The position numbers and the translations under genes were made by a program. The notes below the pieces were generated by a model. That model was not told where the DNA came from. It made no database searches and saw only the letters and a program-made list of their open reading frames with translations. From Mytilus galloprovincialis (taxonomy: Eukaryota; Mollusca; Bivalvia; Mytilida; Mytilidae): DNA of 64,000 nt. Shown here piece after piece: positions 10,539 to 21,800 of the stretch. The stretch is from contig NC_134839.1 of assembly GCF_965363235.1 (NCBI RefSeq), positions 57,007,560 through 57,071,559 on the forward strand. Direction: 5' to 3'. Position 1 is the first letter of the stretch; the number at the start of each line of letters is the position of its first letter.

Positions 10539-11419
10539 CCCTTTCAACGCTACACAAAAAAATAGAAAAATGGCTGCTGCTGCTGCATTTTTTTTTAGTA
10601 CATTCATTAGAACAGTATTTTCCTTTTCAGACTGCTGTATCTTTTTTATTATATGAGATACAGAGAAAGTTATTGCATGAAAAATGCTCAGGAGAGCATG
10701 AACTGTAATGTTAGGCAATTATTTTACTGAAATTTTTATCAGGTTACCTGCGTTTTCAGGTAATTAACAGGTAAAAGGTGTAATTTATTACATTTGTGTT
10801 GAATTTTGAATAAAAACTACTTTTAGTCTTCATTTATTTTGTTGTTTTATCTGCCATATTGTAAAGAAGACACCAGTTGCCCGATTCCGTAGCGTATTGT
10901 ACCATACATAACGTTTTATGTAATCGTGGCACAAATAAATAGCTCCGTCCTAAAAAAATTCAGTCAACCTCCGTTTTCCCCCCTTTTTCTACGTCTCGTA
11001 ATGATCGATCAAATCATATTTCCCACACGAATTTTATGTAATAAACACATTGAGATAACAAGAAACCTTTTAACTAATCCTCGTTGTAAGTTTCGCCAAG
11101 GAAATGCTGAAATTTTTCCATATTTACAGCTTCGTTTCCGATTTCCGCCATTTGCATTTGTCAAAATATTTGTTTTTATTTTCCTTCTATTTTCCTTCTA
11201 CTGCATGATTTTACTACAAAAATTGTCGGGATTTCAAGCGCAAATGAGACCTTGCATATCGTAGATTCAAACGAGGAAAAATTAGAGAGAACCCGAATGA
11301 AAACCGAATGGTTTAAGAGTCCTTATGAAAAATCCTTTTTCATCGCGGCATATGCCGCGAATAGCAGTGGCGAACGGCGTACGTCATCACGGCATATGCC
11401 GTGTATAGCGTTGAAAGGG
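10539..11419. mobile_element. piggyBac-like non-autonomous element (TTAA target)
   Basis: The element starts CCCTTTCAACGCTACACA and ends TGTATAGCGTTGAAAGGG, an 18-bp inverted repeat with one mismatch, and is bounded on both sides by TTAA (10535-10538 and 11420-11423). TTAA target sites with CCC-starting ends are diagnostic of piggyBac (and shared by Kolobok). At 881 bp it has no transposase ORF. Near the right end the 12-bp palindrome CGGCATATGCCG occurs at 11346-11357 and again around 11390-11401, possible transposase-binding sites. Confidence 0.82.
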
Positions 11420-11423
11420 TTAA

Positions 11424-12775
11424 TAGTGCAAGAATATTAATTAAAATAGTTGCACTAGCTTTAATTAGGATGAAATTATTTTAAATTTACGATTAATTGT
11501 CTAAATCTGTGGAAGAGAATTTCAAGCATGCGTATTACATAGTAAACAAAGCACGTGTGTTAGAAGTAAAAAAAAAATTTCTACGTAAATTAAACCAAGT
11601 TTTAATTTAATTTTAAATCATAATTGACAATTGTCTGACCTGTTGGGTAATTAAATAATGAAGCCAGTTGGTATGGAATTTTTATTTCTTTATAATAATA
11701 GTTTGGAGCTTGTGATTAATTGCCAGGTGTGAATTAAAAACACAGGTAAAGAGATTAGCAATCATTAGCCAATAGCTCCCAGAGGCATTAATATAGTTAT
11801 TAGGAGGGCCCTCAGGATTATAACACTTTATTGGATTGGCAGTTTAATTACAGGAAGTCGATAACAAAACAAAAATATGTTCAAAATGGCGATTTTGAAA
11901 GTCAATCTCAACGAAATGACCAAATTATTACTGTTGAAAAATAAAATTTGACCTAAATCTCAATTAAAAGTTTAGGACATTATAGTTTCAGTTTAGGACA
12001 TGACTGGCAAATATGACCGTTTCCGGACCCTTGGCAATGACCCCTTAAATGAGCATAATTTGTATTAAAAGGTCAATTTTGGTACTTTTTGTCCATAATT
12101 TCAATTGTTTTTGGCATAATTAACCTTGGCCTCCATCTACGATCCAAAAAGTTTTTATATTGATGAAATCTATATCAAAATTGGAATCTTTTGGTTACAA
12201 CACATTTTGGATCGTAAGTGGCGGCCAATGTGTTTCAAAAGCTTTAAGGTCTGAAAAATGCACAAAATCATCATATTTTGACAAAATGTCCAAAATGGGC
12301 TTACTTTTGGCGATATCTCTTATGAAAAGAACTGATATATCTAGTATTCATACTTTTGAAATAGACCCATTTACGAACCAAATTGAGACCTTTTTGGTGT
12401 TTTATGATAAAGTTGATATTTTAGGCCATTTTGTGCCATTAGTGAACCTTGTCCTTTAGAGGCTAAAAAAATAAATGAATCCACAGTGAATCATCTTCAG
12501 TGTTGATAAGACTTATCATAATGCTGATAGAATTTATTTTTTTTATAATTAGTTATAGTACTCAACCATAGTAATAGAATAGATTAAAGTTAAAATGTAT
12601 GATAGAGATTGTAACTGTGATATTATACACAATCTTTAGAATAAATATTAAGTAGAAATTACACAAAACCTTTCCCAGTGACCCATCTTAAATGTTGGAA
12701 AAATTGGCTAATAGTACATTTACTTAAATCAATTGACATAAAGTTAAATATTTCCTGTTAAAAAGTAAACATTAC
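11424..12775. other. Intron of locus A, dispersed repeat DNA
   Basis: No exon seen. A segment at about 11960-12460 is rich in words such as GGTCAATTTTGG and GACCCCTTAAATGAGCATAA and contains two inverted words around ACGATCCAAAA and TTTTGGATCGT (about 12138-12214), so it is probably an old repeat. The 99-codon open frame inside it has no protein-like features that I recognise. Confidence 0.4.
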
Positions 12776-12946
12776 CAGAAATGTTAACAGAGTTGGTTCC
12801 TACAACTGTATAGCTGTTATCTTCACCAGTAGATCTCCATACAATAAACTTCAAAGTTCCTGTATTAGTTGCAAAAAACTCCCAATAGGCAATTAATCCA
12901 CAACATCTAATAATGTCTATATCATTCTTCAACAAGACAGCATTTC
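12776..12946 (-). CDS. Locus A exon 7: unassigned extracellular module, first half
   Basis: A 171 bp phase 1-1 exon (57 codons), acceptor CTGATTGTAG, donor GTAATG. The translation has NAVLLKNDIDIIRCCGLIAY, WEFFATNTGTLKFIVWR, and YTVVGTNSVNIS. The order CCG-x-I-x-x-W-x-F...G-x-(L/V)-x-F-x-V-W-R...Y-x-(V/L)-V-G reads as alternating beta strands. I recall similar sequences in uncharacterised molluscan proteins with TSP1 and cadherin parts, but cannot name the family. It is probably one folded unit together with exons 8 and 9. Confidence 0.72.
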
Positions 12947-13080
12947 CTACAATCAGAAAATACATAAAAACTCATGCTTCAGTGCTATTCTAGTATTAAA
13001 AAGGCTTCATTTTGAAATATGAATTATCTTTTATTCTAGGACTCCACTCTTATTGAGAACAAAATAAGTACTGGTAATAT

Positions 13081-13198
13081 AGGGTTATTGCATGAACATT
13101 GGGGAATATTGGTCTGAGTAGAATTTTATATTGCACGAGCGTGCGAGTGCAATTGTTCTACAAGGGACAATATTCCCCAATATTCATGCAATAACCCT
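13081..13198. mobile_element. Foldback element, 31-bp arms
   Basis: AGGGTTATTGCATGAACATT at 13081 and its inverse ending at 13198 (AATATTCATGCAATAACCCT) form 31-bp arms with one mismatch around a loop containing TTGCACGAGCGTGCGAGTGC. Related words (TATTGCACTAGTGCAATATT) follow to about 13370, so the full element may be larger. Confidence 0.7.
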
Positions 13199-13803
13199 TT
13201 TATTGTATAGCAATATGATATTTGAAAGTAAAAATTGGTTTAAACTAAGATTTTGTCATTGATGACGTCATGAATTTTGAAGATTTATTGCACTAGTGCA
13301 ATATTGGAATTTATTGCACACTAACTTTTGGTTACTTACTGTGGGAAATATTATATTGCTATGCAATAATAAGGTTTTTTGCTTTCAACAGTCTTTGAAC
13401 CTCATTAACCAATATAAAGCAATAATTCTTATATGATTGCATATTAGGAAATACGTTAATATGATTGGTCGAGAGGACTTCCGGTAGTTGTTCTTGACGT
13501 TGTTTATTTTTTTCGATAGACGACATTGACCTAACTTCTTTTCGTAACCAATGTAAACAAGATGGCGGCAATAATAAAACAATACAGATCAACTTTATTT
13601 TCACTTCACCATAACCATTCAATTAATTAATAAACATAAAATGTTTGTTTGAATGATAATAACAGTTTTTGTAGTTTATATTTTATTAGAAATCAAATTT
13701 CATGGAGTACATATTTTTGCGTAAACCAACAAATATATTCATGCACCAGGTCTATTAAATGAGTCTAATATACAATTTATGTAGGATAGAGGTTAAACGC
13801 CTT

Positions 13804-13928
13804 TTAAAGGAATTTATTGGTGTATATTACTGGACCAAGTCACTCACAAACATATCATAAAACTCCATCAGACTTTTTTTTGTTTGTGAGTGACTTGGTC
13901 GAGTTTATACACCAATAAATTCCTTTAA
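13804..13928. mobile_element. Foldback element, ~48-bp arms
   Basis: TTAAAGGAATTTATTGGTGT at the left and ACACCAATAAATTCCTTTAA at the right are inverted, as are the inner words CCAAGTCACTCACAAACA and TGTTTGTGAGTGACTTGG. Arms 13804-13851 and 13881-13928 differ by a few positions and enclose about 29 bp. It abuts the next repeat directly at 13929. Confidence 0.75.
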
Positions 13929-14410
13929 CAAGAGGCTGTCACAACGACAGCAAACCGGATTTATTAACATTTATTTGTGTCCTGGCAAAATCACAAGAAC
14001 CATTACTGACGAATGGTGAAAGTGAAAATCGTCAATATCAAATTTGACCTCCATTTTGTCATCAGTGAGGGGGGATAGGACCTTTATTGGGACTCCGGGA
14101 TCGCGTGTTTTTGAGCTCGGGATTTCAGGATTGACCCTTTCGGGATCCGGGAATTCTTTTTTTCTGATTTTGGGACGTCAGGATTTACTTTATTTAAATT
14201 CGGGACCTCGGGATTTCGTGTTTTTAAGCCCGGGATTTCGGGATCAGGACCCCTCCTATCCCCCCTCATCAGTATCAACATAATAAATTTGAAAAGCTTA
14301 GATTGAATGGTTTGTGAGTAAATGCAACAACGTGAATGGAAACACCATTTTACGATCTTTCAAGAACCATAACTCCTGAACGGTAAAAGTCAAAATTATC
14401 TCCTCCCTAT
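13929..14410. mobile_element. Pearl-like element, short copy, interrupted by a 201-bp insertion
   Basis: It starts ACAAGAGGCTGTCACAACGA, the same left part as the copy at 43.08 kb, continues with AGCAAACCGGATTTATTAAC and a single ~160 bp core unit (ATTTTGTCATCAGT ... AAAAGCTTAGATTG ... GAACCATAACTCCTGAACGG). The core unit is split by an element at 14067-14267. Unlike the 43 kb copy it has not expanded into an array. Confidence 0.75.
14067..14267. mobile_element. 201-bp GAGG-end element with internal CGGGATTT words
   Basis: Termini GAGGGGGGATAGG and CCTATCCCCCCTC are perfect inverted repeats. ATCAGT flanks both sides (14061-14066 and 14268-14273), and the uninterrupted host sequence ATTTTGTCATCAGTA(T/A)CAAC is seen in the copies at 43 kb. 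The interior is a loose tandem array of (T/C)CGGGATTTCGGGA-like words. It shares end sequence, duplication length and design with the elements at 28469 and 43846. Confidence 0.8.
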
Positions 14411-15125
14411 AGGAGCACTGTCTAAACTATTTTATTAGCTGTTGATTGGTGGTCTTTCTTGAGGGATTTTTGTTTATCACTAAAATTGGAAATTTAAATG
14501 TTTTTTGTACAATCTGTTGCTCTTTCCCTGAGCTGCTAAATGAGGAAATTTAGCTTAAAATTAAAATTAAGTTTTTGGTTTTTTTTAAGTTAATTGACAA
14601 ATAGTAAGATACAGTTAAGTAATTAATTGCACTATTTCTGAGGAGCAACTTTTAACTGAACTGATCTATGGAGAAATTAGAAGATAGAGTTATCTCCCAT
14701 TAGCTAATACTTTCTTTGGTTTTAAAGTTCTAAATTACATGAAAATATTTATATAATGATAAAATTTAGTCTACAAAGGTATTCTCTGTCTTTTTTGGAA
14801 CAATAAAAGTCAAACTATATATTAGGTACATTCATTAGGGACTTTGACGAATATAATGTATATAATGGTCCTATCATTCAAAAATCTTGTTGATTCATGG
14901 TATGTTGTATTTAATAACTATCTTGTAATACTTTTTCAACTGTATTTTATCTGATAATTGATTATTAAAATGTTTCATCACTTGCACACCAAATTTACTT
15001 TGATTGGAATAAAAAATAAAATTAGTTTTGAAATTTATTTTTGTTTAATTTGAAAAAAATTGGATATGAAGGTTATCATTATGTTGTTTATAAAACGAGC
15101 TATTGCAGTATGTTTTCATCCTAGC
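14411..15125. other. Intron of locus A, no gene seen
   Basis: AT-rich intronic sequence; no exon, TIR or tandem structure was recognised. Confidence 0.35.
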
Positions 15126-15709
15126 AAAGGAGAAGGTCCGGTAAGGACTCATTTTGGCCTCAAATTTCAGTTTCATCTGACGAAAGATTTTGACCACTTT
15201 TTAAACACTCAAATGTCTATTTTACTTGATTCAATTAGTTTATGTGAAAGATTTTAACTGATTTAGTCATTAAAAACGATCCGATTCCAGCTCAAATATG
15301 AAAAATCTACCAAATATGCTGAAAAATGTCACTTTACAGATGGTTTTTGTCAAAAATGAAAGTGGCCGCATCCGTGTTCATCCACAACCTTTATATATGT
15401 TATGTATTATCATAAAATACAACTTACATTTCAATATTAAGGATGAACACGAATGCGGCCACTTTCGTTTTACACGGAAACCGTCTAAAATTTAACTAAA
15501 ATGCTAGAATTTTGAAGATTTCAGTAATTTAGCATGACTTAATGGCGCTACAACCCGATATATGTGCATTGTATAGTCAAAAACAGCCCATATTTATGTG
15601 GCAGAACCATTCAACTGCCCAATAAATAACTAAAAGTTTACATTTTAACAATTTTGTAAAACTGTTATATTTTGGGGCCAAAAAGGGGTCTTACCGGACC
15701 TACTCCTTT
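15126..15709. mobile_element. TIR element with a second inverted repeat inside
   Basis: The left end AAAGGAGAAGGTCCGGTAAG and right end CTTACCGGACCTACTCCTTT are imperfect inverted repeats that extend about 36 bp inward (15126-15164 and 15672-15709) to a shared GGCC word. In the middle, GGATGAACACGAATGCGGCC (15441 onward) is the inverse of 15358-15383, a 26-bp pair with one mismatch around 57 bp. No transposase is present. Confidence 0.65.
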
Positions 15710-16319
15710 CATGGTTGTTGGTGTGGGGATCATTTGAAGGTTTAAATAAAGATTTCTTAAAATCCTCCATTGTTTATTATTCAAATTATGGAAGTGTTTT
15801 CTCATTGCTGGCAAGAGATGAATTTAATTTAACAAAAGAAATTCTATCTTAAAAATATTTCAGGTGTTGAAACTATAATTGCTCAGCTGAGGTCACAAAC
15901 TGGATGATAAAATTATTCAGCAGTAGCTGTTTCATCTCGGCAATACTATTTAACCAATATTCATTAATAAATGGAAATTGAACTGACTAATTGCAAAAAA
16001 AAAAAAAAAAAATACACTTGTGTGACAATACCACATAAGAACCATTCAAATAACTTTTCTGTTTGTTAAAACTTTTGGTGTTTACCATAGATGTGCTGTA
16101 TATGTTTTATTTTAAATTTTTCATATCAATAATAATTTTTCAAAAGATCAGATGACCATGTATAAAACATCATTATAAAACAGTCAACTTTAACTCCATG
16201 ATAATTTCAGCTCATCTTTTTCAGATCAGTGAAAAGATAATGTGTTAATAATATTTGAAACAGATTATTAAGTAAATAAATTTCACTCTAGAATTGTCAT
16301 TTATGTTAAAATACTATAC

Positions 16320-16391
16320 CTTCATCTGTATCGTTTTTCACAGTTCTTAATGCCACATCATCACCATAAATAAATGTTCTGTCTTCACAAT
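16320..16391 (-). CDS. Locus A exon 6: short linker exon
   Basis: A 72 bp phase 1-1 exon (24 codons) between a TATAG acceptor and a GTATAG donor. It encodes CEDRTFIYGDDVALRTVKN plus a short acidic end. No domain is recognisable in it alone; by position it looks like the first strand of the module that continues in exons 7-9. Support is from correct splice sites, phase and an open frame; the exon is small, so confidence is lower. Confidence 0.6.
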
Positions 16392-17085
16392 CTATAAAAT
16401 ATTTAATAAAGTAACATAAAAACTTTGTTCAGCCTTTAATTCTAAAGAGCAATAGGAATTTCACTTCTTATCTACAAGGTTGTACCAAGTATATATATGT
16501 ACCAATGAGATGCTTAATTTTCAAATCTATCAAAGTGAAATGGCTACAATATTGTATGACAAAAACAGTTATTTTGATGCTTTATAACTGACTGAATTTT
16601 CGGCTCTCCCTTCACACCATTTGCGAGTAAGGTCTTGAGAAAGGATGATAGTCCATCAGAAGGGAAAATAAATGGCTGACCTGTGTTAAGAGAGAGCCAT
16701 ATTTCTTGCACATAAAATACAGCCTTGTAGATTTTGAAAAAGAGCAGACTTATGCAGCTACAAGGCAGCACTTGCACCGGCAAAGTGGAAAGGGATAAAT
16801 ACAAGTTCCAATCACTTGTTTCCCAATCCACTATAAATAACTATGTTTAAACTTAAGCCAAATCAAGTGGTAAATATTTGTCCAATTTGATTCACAGCTA
16901 CTTACAATTTCTATTCAAAGCTTTTGTGAACATTTTTATTAAAAAAAATGTAAAGAATAGTATTTGAAAAGCTATAATTCATTGATACTGCAATTGATGG
17001 TTTTACTTACGAAGCAATGCATTATAAAGTTAAAGTATCAGCATTGTCTACACATTAGAATAAATGTGTTTGTTCATATACTTAC

Positions 17086-17292
17086 AAGTACAATATGGAT
17101 GATTCCCTAGTAGTAAACATTCCCTGGTCTCTAGTGTGTGAGTTTCATCATATTTCTGTCCACATCTGTTAATGTAGCGATCTTCTGTGTCTGATTCTGT
17201 GTCTGACTCACAGTCACGTGTTCTAATCTGGGATCCTCTATCACATGTCTGAGAACAGACAGACCACTCACTCCACTGAGACCATTGAGGAA
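17086..17292 (-). CDS. Locus A exon 5: second thrombospondin type 1 repeat
   Basis: A 207 bp phase 1-1 exon (69 codons), acceptor CTTTTGTAG, donor GTAAGT. It carries WSQWSEWSVCSQTCDRG, then SQIRTRDCE, an acidic insertion with the repeated word ESDT, RCGQKYDE and a closing REC...YCT. The tryptophan and arginine ladders and CSQTC identify a TSP1 repeat, more divergent than the first: CGGG is changed to CDRG, and the repeated acidic word suggests a small internal duplication of codons. Confidence 0.87.
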
Positions 17293-17335
17293 CTACAAAA
17301 GTTGTTAACTTTACAATAGTATGCTATATGGATAT

Positions 17336-17485
17336 AAGATGTGGTTTGAGTGCCAAAGAGACAACTCTCTATCCAAGTAATAATTTGTAAATGTAAACAA
17401 TCATGGTTCTTGTCAAAGTACGGTCTTCAACATGGACCCTTGGCTCACACCAAAACAGCAAGATAATAAAGGCTGTAAAATTACT
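17336..17485 (+). repeat. Dispersed repeat family copy (ATGTGGTATGATTG type), diverged
   Basis: AAGATGTGGTTTGAGTGCCA, AGACAACTCTC and CGGTCTTCAACATGGA match the word order of the copies at 5.8 and 49.1 kb. It lies just upstream of exon 5 of locus A, in the intron. Confidence 0.55.
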
Positions 17486-18188
17486 AGTATAAAATCATTC
17501 AAACAGGAAAACCAGTAAATATAATCTATTTAAAAACAAGAAACACTTATGAACCACATCAACAAACGACAACCACTGAACACAGCTTCCTGACTTAGGA
17601 CAGGTACAAACAAATGCAGCAGGTTTAAACATTTTAAAAGGTACCAACCTTCACCCTTACCTGAAACAATAGTGTAACATCACAACATAGAAAGACACAC
17701 TATAAAATACATGGATATACTCTAACCAAAATCATTCACCACATGGTTGCGAGAAAGACACTTCATTTCAGGCATACTAAATATTTTAGCCAAACTATTT
17801 TTACTCCCATGAACAATATATGTTTCTAATATGTTAAATTTCACACATATTTAGATACTTCTCAAAGACCTTTCTAAAATTAACCTTCAATATTAATTTC
17901 ATTAAAATATGACAAAAATGTAATGTACCGATTTTCAAACTTGTAAAAGGCATAACTGTTTTATAAACATTTGATATAATATAAAATTTCGAAAAAAAAG
18001 TCTCACAAGAAACATGTCAGAGGTTGAAAGCACTAACAATGCAATTTTCAATAGATTTTATATTTTCAAGGCACATGGTCCCTTTAACATGTTTAACTCA
18101 GTGGAGGCTAAAAAGATAAGGTAGGATACCAAAGGCACATTACTATAAAAAAAAAAGACAAACAAACAACTGCACACAAAACAAATAG

Positions 18189-18832
18189 AACAAGAATGTG
18201 TCCACAGTACACGGATGCCCCACTCGCACTATCATTTTCTATGTTTAGTGGACCGTGAAATTGGAATAAATTCTCTAATTTGGTATTAAAATTAGAATGA
18301 TCTTATCAAAGGGAACATGTATACTAAGTTTCAAGTTGATTGGACTTCTACTTTATCAAAAACTACCTTGACCAAAAACTTTAACCTGAAATTTGCACTA
18401 TCATCTTCTATGTTCAGTGAACCGTAAAATTGGGGTCAAAACTATAATTTGGCATTTAAATTAGAAAGATCATATCATAGGGCACATGTATACTAAGTTT
18501 CAAGTTGATTGAACTTCAACTTCATCAAAAACTACCCTGACCAAAAACTTTAACCTGAAATTTGCATTATCATTTTCTATGTTCAGTGAACCGTAAAATT
18601 GGGGTCAAAACTATAATTTGGCATTTAAATTAGAAAGATCATATCATAGGGCACATGTATACTAAGTTTCAAGTTGATTGGACTTCAACTTCATCAAAAA
18701 CTACCTTGACCAAAAACTTTAACCTGAAGCGGGACAGACGGACGAACGAACGAACGAACGAACAGACGGACGGACGAACGGACGCACAGACCAGAAAACA
18801 TAATGCCCCTCTACTATCGTAGGTGGGGCATA
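18189..18832. mobile_element. Pearl-like element with three ~150 bp core units
   Basis: It starts ACAAGAATGTGTCCACAGTA, has three copies of a unit (CACTATCATTTTCTATGTT ... CATGTATACTAAGTTTCAAG ... CCAAAAACTTTAACCTGAA), then a GACGGACGAACGAACG tract and a terminal hairpin ATGCCCCTCTACTATCGTAG/GTGGGGCAT. A second copy with only one core unit is at 54397-54693. Copies with identical ends but different unit counts are characteristic of pearl/MgE-type elements. Confidence 0.8.
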
Positions 18833-19734
18833 AAAACAAAGACTGAGCAATATATATGAAACCCCATAAAAAATGATCTTGATCCACATGTGGCGCTGGG
18901 GTTGCTCATCTACGTTTATGTGCGTTTTCAACAATGGACAATTTCCTTCACTGAACAATACAATAGTTTTCATGCTTAACTGGGAAACTACAGGTATAAA
19001 GTTCATAAAAGATTGTCAAATTATGTATGCATGAGAGCGCTTACAAGACTGGACTGACTGATTGTATTTCAATGTAACCACCTACAGCATTGTGTAGGAG
19101 AAAAACAATTTTGAGTTATTCAAATAAATGTTCAGAGTTCTAAAATCAAATTTGAAATCTGAATAACCATGATTACTGCTGGTATTTTACGACTTCAAAA
19201 TTGTCTAGTATCATTTCATTCCCAGCTTCATATTTTAAGCTATTTATTTCTAAGAGGACAAGAAAAAAGACAAAAATATCTCTAGCTCATAGTTTTTGTA
19301 CAGTATCAAAGACTGATCCAAATATCTACTTAGAATTGATTTGACAAAATAACATCCTGTGTCTTTGTACTTATAAAGTAAAATGATACTGTTTGTTAAA
19401 TTGTTTGGTGTTTCTCAAAGACACTTTCAGCTATTTTTACTTTGTCTTGTCAGCAAGCTATTTTGAATGTTGAAATCTGAGTGCCCGAAGGATCAACCAC
19501 CAAGTTTATTTGGTTGGTCCAACCGTCAGCAAATAAACTGATAATCCTAGTCAATGAAGATTAATAAGGTGAAATTCACCTGCATCATGTCCATATTTGA
19601 TTACTGAGTTTCTATAAACAATACTAATGCTAAAGAAAAGAAAAAAATGTCAAATGTGTGTATCATGTGTGTTTCGTGTTATCTATAAAATAAAATAATA
19701 CATCTAATGATCTTATGATATGCAATATACTTAC

Positions 19735-20052
19735 TTTTACATGTATAAGTAGAGTCCAAAGTATCACAATATTCTTGGTGATAATTTGCATAATATCTAA
19801 CATTACTATGGATATCTGTATAACTGTGTAGTGTAAAGCATCTATCATAACAGTTATCTAAATTAATATTTCCAACAAGAACAGAACATGTATAGTAATT
19901 ATTACATGGGTCCTGAAATGTTTCAGCTACATCGTGCCATACACACCCACAATTGTTATGCCATGTAGCAGAGGATACAGCCAGACTTCCATTGGTATTG
20001 TGAATATAGCAAGTTGGATTAAAATTACTACCTTTAGAATAACGTTCAGTAT
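19735..20052 (-). CDS. Locus A exon 4: cysteine-rich extracellular module, family not recognised
   Basis: A 318 bp phase 1-1 exon (106 codons) with acceptor ATATTTCAG and a strong GTAAGT donor. The translation begins TERYSKGSNFNPTCYIHNTN, contains WHNNCGCVWHDVAETF, DPCNNYYTCSVLVGN, NCYDRCFTLH, and ends EYCDTLDSTYTCK. It has ten cysteines, many aromatics and several N-glycosylation sequons, so it is extracellular, but I cannot place it in a named domain family. The pattern C...CGC...DPC...C...C..C (with Y/H-rich surroundings) could serve for a profile search. It sits between the two TSP1 repeats, and the open frame with correct phases makes it a real exon. Confidence 0.75.
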
Positions 20053-20179
20053 CTGAAATATAATACAGAAGAAATCATTAAATTAAAGTTGCATATTTAA
20101 CATTTAACATATTTTAAGATATGTTCCTGCTTATACTAAATAAAAATTTATTAAGGAGTCCCTAAAGTAATTTACTTAG

Positions 20180-20305
20180 AGAAAGATTCAACCAAAATGT
20201 TCATGGGACAAACAGACAGACATACAGATGGACTGATGGATGAACTGACGAACAGACAGATTTGAAACAGTATACCCCAAATTTTTTATAGCGGGGTATA
20301 ATTAC
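20180..20305. repeat. Right-end remnant of a pearl-like element
   Basis: A CAGACAGACATACAGATGGA-type short-period tract is followed by a hairpin of the form TATACCCC...GGGGTATA. This is the same right-end design as at 18.8 and 54.7 kb without the core units. Confidence 0.5.
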
Positions 20306-20981
20306 ACCTTTGGGTGTGAATAAAACTGAAAAATACATATGGTGCTAAAACTTTTTGAAAAGGAAAATGGTACTTTTTAAGGGTTCCCTATGGTTCCAGA
20401 ATTTTTTATTTAGTATTAAAGAAAAACACCTCTTAATTAATTTTGCTCAGTAAATGTTGCTGGTCACAGAGAGTTTTCTCTAAATTTCTTGCTATTTCTA
20501 TACCAATAGCCAACACTCATTTCTTACTATTTCAATTTTGTTTTCTAATTGATTAACAGGGCAGCAGAAAATAAATTTTCTTCTACCTATTATTTAGAAT
20601 GAAAAAACTAAGTGGTCTCGACATCTTTAATTACTTCCTTTTAACTAGATACCGAAATCCTTTTGTGTTCTTAAAATCTTCAAAAATAGTTATTTAAATA
20701 TCAAAGTTTGATATATATCGATTGATTCAGTATCAGAACTTTTCTTAGACTTAATGCTGCACTAACTCGCTACAATTTTTGCCAGAATTACTTGTCATTA
20801 TGTTTTTATATTATAATGTTCTCCACAATCCATTCCTAGAGAGAATGTGTTTTTCTTATCATCATAAAAACCATGTTTATTTGTTTTTGTAAATATGTTT
20901 TGTTGTACATACATGTACATGTATAATTCAAAAAATAATCCATCCAAGAAAGCAACGCAAGAAGTACTAATATATATTTAC

Positions 20982-21161
20982 ATGAGCAAGTTCCTGTGTA
21001 ACATCTTTGTATCTGATTTACATTACCATCCATACAAATTAGATTTTTGCTGAAATCATTTGGTGTAGGATTAGTACAAGTCCGTGTCCGAGTCTGGTAG
21101 CCACCACCACAAGTTCTAGAACAACCACCCCAGGAACTCCATGTTGTCCAGCTACCGTCCC
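20982..21161 (-). CDS. Locus A exon 3: thrombospondin type 1 repeat
   Basis: A 180 bp phase 1-1 exon (60 codons), acceptor CTTACACAG, donor GTAAAT. It encodes a full TSP1 repeat: the WTTWSSWGGCSRTCGGG signature with three layered tryptophans, followed by the arginine ladder QTRTRTC and the closing cysteines ICMDGN...CYTGTC. Six cysteines are present as expected. TSP1 repeats mediate matrix, glycan and receptor binding in secreted or surface proteins; W-x-x-W and the CSRTCGGG stretch are the usual sites of C-mannosylation and O-fucosylation. One exon per domain with symmetrical phases is the common arrangement. Confidence 0.88.
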
Positions 21162-21329
21162 CTGTGTAAGATATACAGAAAAATTCATAAATATATACAT
21201 TTATAAATGTATAACAGGCAAATAAAACATAAGTCACGAAAGAGATTATCAAGCATGTTACATGCTCAGTATTCTGACATGAATAAATATGCCAGCATAC
21301 ATGTATGTCTAAAGCATTAGAATATCTGG

Positions 21330-21800
21330 CCTGAGAACACTGTTATCGTCCTTTAGTTGTCCAGGAATATTAAGTCCCTAGTGTGGACACTGTGTTACTT
21401 GCCAATTTTTTTTATACCTCTTCGAAATTTATTTCTTCATGTTTTATGCCTGAAATAGAATAAGGGGGATGAAATTACACTAAAAAATGAGTCATGAATT
21501 TTTAAGTATATCAGTGATTTGGTCCAGTGACATGGCTGAAAAAAGATTAAAATTAGCATTTCAGAAGCTGTCAAAAGATTTCAAGACCACCTTGACATAA
21601 AATTGTCCATATTTTGAGTTAGACATGTTAGAGTTGATGAAGTTTTCTATTATTTGTTCCAAAAGTATAACAACACACTTAAAAATATTATTGAGAAAGC
21701 CCAGGTGGGATTTTTTTTTTTATTATTTATTGTCTAAAAGAAATGCACCACGAATTAACTGTGTTCTCGGACCATCTTGTTGGTTTGTTTTTAAAATTTT
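21330..21800 (-). repeat. Dispersed repeat block, inverse of 55.29-55.76 kb
   Basis: CTAGTGTGGACACTGTGTTA, TCAGTGATTTGGTCCAGTGA, TCAAAAGATTTCAAGACCAC, AATTGTCCATATTTTGAGTT and AATTAACTGTGTTCTCGGAC all recur in reverse complement and reverse order between 55290 and 55760. Identity looks moderate. It lies in the intron between exons 2 and 3. Confidence 0.7.

Noticed and set aside
12160..12459. 99-codon plus-strand ORF
   Set aside because: No domain, signal or splice support, intronic and antisense to locus A, and surrounding words look like an old repeat.
14044..14283. ORFs on both strands across 14044-14283
   Set aside because: They translate the CGGGATTT word array of the 201-bp element.
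18669..19006. ORFs rich in VRPSVCSFVRSFVR
   Set aside because: This is the reverse-strand translation of the GACGAACG short-period tract of a pearl-like element.
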